In this document: positions 58,600 to 64,000 of the stretch, in pieces
Numbering within the stretch: position 1 is the stretch's first letter
Layout: the number at the start of each line of letters is the position of its first letter
Source of the DNA: Annona cherimola
Lineage: Eukaryota; Streptophyta; Magnoliopsida; Magnoliales; Annonaceae
Assembly: GCA_030490835.1 (NCBI GenBank)
Contig: CM059971.1
Span: forward strand, 127,194,564-127,258,563
Direction of reading: 5' to 3'
Length of the DNA: 64,000 nt
The notes under the pieces: model-generated
Seen by the model: the letters and a program-made list of their open reading frames with translations, nothing else
Database searches by the model: none
Told to the model about the DNA's origin: nothing
Translations under genes and position numbers: made by a program

Positions 58600-60835
58600 A
58601 AATGATAGAGAAAAAAAGCAAAAAAAAATATTTTTAGATGGATTTTTTGACTTGCACTTAGTAGGACATTTGCTTAATTGGGACTAACAGAATTATTCTT
58701 CATTAAATACTAATTGGATTTTGCACAATCATTAATACCTAAAAAATTGAAGAATTTCATCTACCATTGACATTCTTCAATTACATTTTATTAATTAATA
58801 AAATCTGATTTTTATATTTTTATTGCCAACAGACAAAATTATTTTTAAATCGATTATATGTTTTAATTTTTAAAAAAACAACAAAAAGTCAAAATTGTTC
58901 ACGCATACAGTTCCACGGGCGACTTTCCATTGAAGCGACGGTTTAGAATAGTTTTATCTTTTGGTAATGATATGCACCAATTATTTGTTTTTAATTTTAG
59001 GTTTTAATGAGGGTATTTGATAATATATATATATATATATATATATTCTACCTAACATGTGAATTCTTGTATGATACAAATGTTATCTATAAATTTAATT
59101 TTATCAAGACTGCAAATCATATAGTCTAAGATAAAATAAACTTGAAAATAGAATTCATTTATTCCACAACAAAATATGTTGAAAATATTTTTGTAGATTT
59201 TATACAAAAATGATGCAAATTAAATATTATATAGGAAGTTCCGAATAAAACTACTGAAAAAGAAAATTTACCATGAAATTAACTATAGTATCCGCTTATA
59301 TGTGTTAGAATTATCAAATTACTATTATTCACCTAACTGTTGTTGCATGACAATTTTTAGCTAACATGCTAGCATACTAATTAAAGTTAGCATGTTATTC
59401 CAGCTATCGCCGCACAACATTTGATAAAATTTCAGACCTGTTGTAAACTATACAAGATTATTAGATTGAATTTATATTTAGAATGAGAATGTAATGATTT
59501 GTATTGAGAACGGATAAAATTATATTTAAAATTAAAAAATTATCTTGTTAATTGAAAATTTATCTTAGAGATAATGATATATATTCAATTTAATAATCTT
59601 ATATACTTTGGTGATATGTATTCAATTTAACAATCTTATGGAACAGGATCAAGTTAATCCGCATCCCTGTCAAGAGTAACAATGCGAGAACGACGCCTGC
59701 TAGTTTAACTCGGGAGTTCCTACCAAACTCAGCTTCGGCTCTGGCTAAGCAGCCTAGCGCACGCCGCACGTTCCCGTTCTTCGGTTTTGTTGCAATCTGA
59801 TTACGATTGCCTCTCCATTTTCAGTCTACCGATCGAGCACGCAAACTCGCGAAGACTGCTACCGACTATTCTAAAAGACGCCGACGTTGGCTGTTTGCTT
59901 CTCTTGCATTGATGCTAAAAATAGACCAGTCAATTATTTTCATTTAAGCATTGCGTTTTTTTAATTTTTAGATATGGATAAATATATTTGTATGAATTTT
60001 AAAAATCAACAGTTTTTTGGATGAAATTACTTAAATACCCTGCTGATTTTATAAATTTCAACAAAATATATGCATTTTTAAAAAATTATAAAATTTGGTA
60101 TGTAAATTAAATATATTTATGTCAAATTTTCATAAAAATAATTAGCAAAATATATAAATTAGCGTGAGCTAACAGATGAATTGTTGGCCCGGATCAATAA
60201 AATCCATCCAGCATTTAAAAGATGGGTCGATTTCTTAAGATAAACTATAATGAAAAATGCTACCTAGTCTTTATGTATACCTATTTAAAATTTATTGAAA
60301 CTAAATAATTGGTTTTGTATTTTCAATAAAGAAACGACTATTTCTCACATTAGAATAAAAATTTTGATTTAATGACATATAAGATTCTTGGATTAAATTT
60401 GTATTATTACCTCTAAGATAATTTTTCAATTTTGAAGATGGCTTTTGAAATTTTTAATACAAATTTTTTATATATACAATATAATTTTTCTCATTCATAA
60501 CACACATTATTACATTTTCATCCAGAATATAAATTCTATACAAAAAATATTATATAACTTGAAATAACGCTTATCAAATTAATTTAAGTACAGTAGGTGC
60601 CGCGGTTGTGTGCAACCTAGCTGTTTTCGTTATCTATAAGATGCAACGGAAATATGGAATAAAGATTAATTTATCAATGACATGATTGATGATGGGAAAA
60701 ACATTACATTTGCATTCTTATAATTTTTACAATTTGTCTACTATTTATTTACATTTTATTTGTATTTATACATTACATCTCAATTTATCTTATAATCAAG
60801 TCTTGATAATTTTTTACAAGTGTTAATGTGGAAAC

Positions 60836-60923
60836 TACAAGCTCCCAAATATCAAAAAGTAAGACTACATGTTCCAAAATATTAAAGTAGAGATCACATG
60901 CTCCCAAATACTAAAGGGAAGAC
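60836..60923. repeat. Degenerate 3 x about 32-bp tandem repeat
   Basis: Three tandem units of the form CTACA(A/T)GCTCCCAAATATCAAA(A/G)AG, each about 30-33 bp. Confidence 0.55.
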
Positions 60924-61685
60924 AAAGCTCTCGTATCGAGTTTCAAACTCGGGTCACTTGCCTAAAAGAACATATAATGTGCCACCTGCACTAGTCGCAA
61001 ATGGTGTTTATTTACAATTATTGATTTGGTATAAACTCCCTTACTTTTAAAAAAGAAAACTATTTTACTAGTAAAGTATCATTTAAGATTTAAGTTTGTC
61101 ACCTTTTTAACCTACCGGATGATGAATTAAAATTCAATTCGCTCAATCCATTTGGAATTGTTTATTTAATTAGATGATTTATTCAAATCAAAGATGTACA
61201 TGACCATCATTCGAAAAGTATATATAATTAACATGTTAAATAGATTAATTCACACACACCTGTCCCAGATTAGGGAATTAAAAAAGAATGAGATAAAAAA
61301 GTTTAAGTTTTCAATTTTTTCATTCTCAATATATTACAATATTATTTTTAATTTTCAATATTATTTTTATTACTTTTCTCAATCCCATCATATAGCTTTG
61401 TATCTCTCGGCACACGCCCCAAGATTTTTTTATTTCATCCTTATCCTATCCTACCATCTTGAATGACCCTAAAATAAAATAATATATTCAATATTTAACC
61501 ATCTAAAATATAATTCCTAGATGGATAAATTAGTTTACAAATTATTATTATATTTTGATGCCTTTAGTTTTTATAAATTATAAAAAATACTTAGATTTTA
61601 CATATGTATTAGAATATGATAATATTTTATATAATCATTTATCCATATAATAATGATATTTTAACTACATGATAAAATGAATACT

Positions 61686-62073
61686 GATCTTTTACGACCG
61701 GTCGGAAATCCGGTGATTTCCGACCGGTCAAACAATATTTTTTTTTTGTTTTTTTTTGAAAAATATTTTTATAAACATGTTAATCTAATTATATTTAATT
61801 TATAAATCAAGTTTTACCATTTTTGGATATGTATATATATTTATTTTGGATTTTTAAATACAGGGGTATTTAAGTCATTTTAAGAATATTTAAAATGACT
61901 TAAATACCCCTGTATTTAAAAATCCAAAATAAATATATATACATATCTAAAAATGATAAAATTTAGTTTATAGATTAAATATAACTAGATTAACATATTT
62001 ACAAAAATATTTTTCAAAAAAAAATTTAAAAATATATATTTTTTGACCGATTTCCGACCGGTCGTAAAAGATC
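61686..62073. repeat. 388-bp palindrome (foldback element)
   Basis: Begins GATCTTTTACGACCGGTCGG and ends with the exact inverse CCGACCGGTCGTAAAAGATC. The arms run almost uninterrupted to a centre near 61880 (GTCATTTTAAGAATATTTAAAATGAC). A shorter inner palindrome GGAAATCCGGTGATTTCC marks the left end. No clear TSD. Can form a hairpin of about 190 bp. Confidence 0.88.
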
Positions 62074-62195
62074 ATTCGACTGATAAAATATAATTTTAAA
62101 TTTAGTATTTACTATCAAACCATCCTATTATATTGATTTTATATATTTTTAAATAAAACATATATAATGATTAAACAAATAATGTATTTCCATGA

Positions 62196-62615
62196 CAATA
62201 TAAATTATATTAAATATAATGGATAAATTAAATTTTCTATCAATCATGTGGGAAAAATGGGTAAAGTTACATAAAAATTAAAAACAGCGTTTCATCAAAA
62301 CAGAAAGCTTTTCTAATTTATGCATAACTATAGACATTGACAATATAAATTATATTAAATATAACGGATAAATTAAATTTTCTATCAATCATGTGGGAAA
62401 AATGGTTAAAGTTACATAAAAACAGAGTTTCATCAAAACAGAAAGCTTTTCTAATTTATGCCTAACTATAGACATTGACAATATAAATTATATTAAATAT
62501 AATGGATAAATTAAATTTTCTATCAATCATGTGGGAAAAATGGGTAAAATTACATAAAAACAGAGTTTCATCAAAACAGAAAGCTTTTCTAATTTATGCA
62601 TAATTATAGACGTTT
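62196..62615. repeat. 138-145-bp tandem array, three units
   Basis: CAATATAAATTATATTAAATATAA recurs at 62196, 62341 and 62479. Units also share TATCAATCATGTGGGAAAAATGG and ACAGAAAGCTTTTCTAATTT. Units 2 and 3 are 138 bp and nearly identical. Unit 1 has a small insertion (145 bp). Confidence 0.9.
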
Positions 62616-62699
62616 TAGGCAGATAAGACTGTATTCAAAATGAGAAAATTCTTTTAAGAACATGAAATATCACCTCATTAACATCCCTGCCCAAGAAAT

Positions 62700-62882
62700 G
62701 TTAGGCAGCTAACAAGTTCAGATCGTGCCACTAGTTTCCGCCCACGTGTCCGCGTGTTGTCGTTAGTCTTTCGGTTTTGTTTGTCTTTTCAATTTTCAGA
62801 AAGCCCGGCCAGCATGAGCTATTCTGGTAAAGTTCCCACCTCTACGATGGAGTCCGAGTTCGATACTGGCTGTGTCAGTATT
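62700..62882. other. Possible exon or gene fragment interrupted by a SINE
   Basis: A plus-strand frame MSYSGKVPTSTMESEFDT... follows TTTTCAG-type sequence. With the SINE and one TSD copy removed, the frame continues from ILPDFIV into RSIVSLTTVVMPN beyond 63193 and stops soon after. Not a protein I recognise. Confidence 0.3.
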
Positions 62883-62900
62883 CTCCCCGATTTTATTGTT

Positions 62901-63175
62901 TTTTTGTTATTGGTATATATTTTACGTACATTTCAACACATATTATAGTAAAGATCAGAGACATTCTTACAAATCTGGGGATACACACAACTCCCTCAAA
63001 GAAATCTAGAGACATAGCTCCACCAAAGAAATAGAAAAACAGCTTTCAACAACCTACCAGGAGATAACTGCTCCCACTACCCCTCATCATTTGGTCGAAA
63101 TCCCGAAACGGGATTCGAACCCGCACCAGCACCTGCCAAGCTTCTGATGGCTAGCTGGTGACCAACCCGCACCAG
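62901..63175 (-). mobile_element. tRNA-derived SINE, complete, with 18-bp target duplication
   Basis: A 275-bp insertion between direct repeats CTCCCCGATTTTATTGTT at 62883-62900 and 63176-63193. On the minus strand it starts CTGGTGCGGGTTGGTCACC. It has a pol III B-box GCGGGTTCGAATCCCGT (around 63104-63120), a unique body, and an A-rich end next to the left duplication. Size, promoter boxes, tail and long TSD together define a SINE. Confidence 0.88.
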
Positions 63176-63193
63176 CTCCCCGATTTTATTGTT

Positions 63194-63322
63194 AGATCTA
63201 TTGTTAGTTTGACAACAGTTGTAATGCCTAATGTAGATATATTGTTAGATTTAGATAGCAATAATTAAAATATTTTTCTAATTGAGATATTTTTTATTAT
63301 TCTATATATCTTATTTTTCTAT
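63194..63322. other. AT-rich spacer
   Basis: Short AT-rich stretch between the SINE target site and a MITE. No gene seen. Confidence 0.35.
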
Positions 63323-63565
63323 TAAGAGGTGTTTATTAACATTAAAAACTTTTCAATCTATACAATTATCATATTTTAATTATTTTTTCACCTTTTGCCT
63401 GAACAACTATTATACTTTTAAATTATTTATAAACAACTATTTGTATATCTAATATATTTATTTTAATTTTATTTTCTTTGCTCTTTAACATTACTTCTAT
63501 TATATTTTATCATATTATTTTTTCATTTTAAAAAATTTTTATTAAAAATTTTATTACTTCCCAAC
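63323..63565. mobile_element. Tourist-like MITE, degraded copy
   Basis: Starts AAGAGGTGTTTATTAACATT. Contains AAAAACTTTTCAATCTATAC, TTTTAATTTTATTTTCTTTG and TTTATTACTTCCCAACATA. Diverged relative of the family. Confidence 0.5.
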
Positions 63566-63849
63566 ATAATATGCGTGTGAATTTGAGTCGTAAGATAAGC
63601 GATGAAAAGAAATTTGGCAGGGCCGTCTGGCCCATGATGAGGGTTGAAATTAACGGCCGTCGATGAAGTTTCAAAAACCGCGGGACGGTATGACGGCTGG
63701 GGATTCGGGTAGACGGCAGACGGTGAGATGGCGGTAGAGAGAGAGATATTTGCGACTCGGGAGGTCGACGTGCGTCGAACTCATGGAGAAGAACGCCCCG
63801 AGCGTTCTTCCACACGCAATTCTCATGTTCTCCTTCCGCTCTGACTCCA

Positions 63850-63949
63850 TATATACATTATACACACACTCCCCAGTCTCTCCCATCTTCTCTCTCCCTC
63901 TTCTTCCGCCGCCCAGATCTGACTAAGTGACCAGCTCCCATCTTCCTGG

Positions 63950-63984
<35 letters not shown>

Positions 63985-63990
63985 TTTATC
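63850..63990 (+). promoter_or_regulatory. Promoter and CT-rich leader of a gene continuing off the right edge
   Basis: TATATAC at 63850-63856 is followed by a pyrimidine-rich stretch (CAGTCTCTCCCATCTTCTCTC). A typical leader follows, with TTCCTGGTAATC, a possible 5' UTR intron donor at about 63948, and a (TC)n run (63953-63984). Upstream 63600-63840 has near-normal GC. No start codon for the gene is visible, so the product is unknown. Confidence 0.55.
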
Positions 63991-64000
63991 TCCTCGACCA

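Larger units (their letters stand above)
57851..61685. other. AT-rich repeat-bearing DNA
   Basis: 57880-58380 is a copy of the GTTAATGGGAAAATTAA/CATCTACATAGTTAATGG element family containing an (ATC)n run near 58090-58113. There is a (TA)n run at about 59022-59045. Positions 59640-59930 have near-normal GC without a recognised gene. A degenerate threefold repeat is near 60836-60923. No gene recognised. Confidence 0.45.

Noticed and set aside
63100..63175. tRNA gene on the minus strand (GCGGGTTCGAATCCCGT)
   Set aside because: Only a B-box/T-arm-like match. No acceptor or anticodon stem closes, and the segment is inside a SINE with an 18-bp target duplication.
1..64000. CRISPR array, prophage, operon or LTR retrotransposon
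   Set aside because: Intron-containing plant genes throughout. Repeats are foldback or MITE types, with no regularly spaced identical spacer array, no paired LTRs with primer-binding site, and no gag/pol frames.

Overview
This is nuclear DNA of a flowering plant. Genes are split by many GT-AG introns, intergenic DNA is AT-rich, small non-autonomous transposons are very dense, and every recognisable protein has plant relatives. I cannot fix the lineage from the window. No prokaryotic, organellar, CRISPR or operon-like structure is present.

Layout. Positions 1-5357 hold a broken UGT74-type glucosyltransferase on the + strand: the end of exon 1, a 4.5 kb repeat-filled intron, and exon 2, with four frame breaks. 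Positions 5400-11100 are repeats, including a cluster of foldback elements bounded by (TA)n. Positions 11086-16531 hold an intact minus-strand nucleoside diphosphate kinase of the NDPK3 type (7 coding exons, 237 aa), with TATA box, two G-boxes and poly(A) signal. Positions 16700-22200 are repeats. Positions 22223-26550 hold an intact minus-strand small PH-domain protein (9 coding exons, 281 aa). Positions 26600-35400 are repeats and AT-rich DNA with a decayed RTE-type LINE. Positions 35984-36961 hold a four-exon minus-strand gene for a 146-aa protein that I do not recognise. It is head to head, across about 1.6 kb, with a complete plus-strand trithorax-like histone methyltransferase of the ATX4/ATX5 type (38581-49759, about 1071 aa). 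Positions 50000-63500 are again repeats, apart from a non-repetitive island (55490-56520) that contains a long, even hairpin resembling a miR156/miR157/miR535 precursor. The window ends in the promoter and 5' leader of a gene that continues off the right edge.

Exon models were built by hand from splice signals and reading-phase arithmetic. The NDPK3, PH-domain and ATX models close in frame from ATG to stop. One internal junction of ATX (exons 4/5) and one acceptor of the 146-aa gene are ambiguous. The genes are independent housekeeping, signalling or chromatin loci and do not form a pathway.

The mobile DNA sorts into several families, and most assignments rest on visible target-site duplications (TSDs). 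These are Tourist/PIF-Harbinger-like MITEs (3-bp TSD, about a dozen copies), MULE-like MITEs (9-bp TSD), hAT-like elements (8-bp TSD), two tRNA-derived SINEs with 18- and 11-bp TSDs, elements bounded by TA microsatellites, and long palindromes. No LTR retrotransposon was recognised. The most useful leads are the miRNA-like hairpin, three GC-AG introns plus one stop-free in-frame intron in the ATX gene, the unrecognised 146-aa gene, and the TA-bounded foldback cluster.
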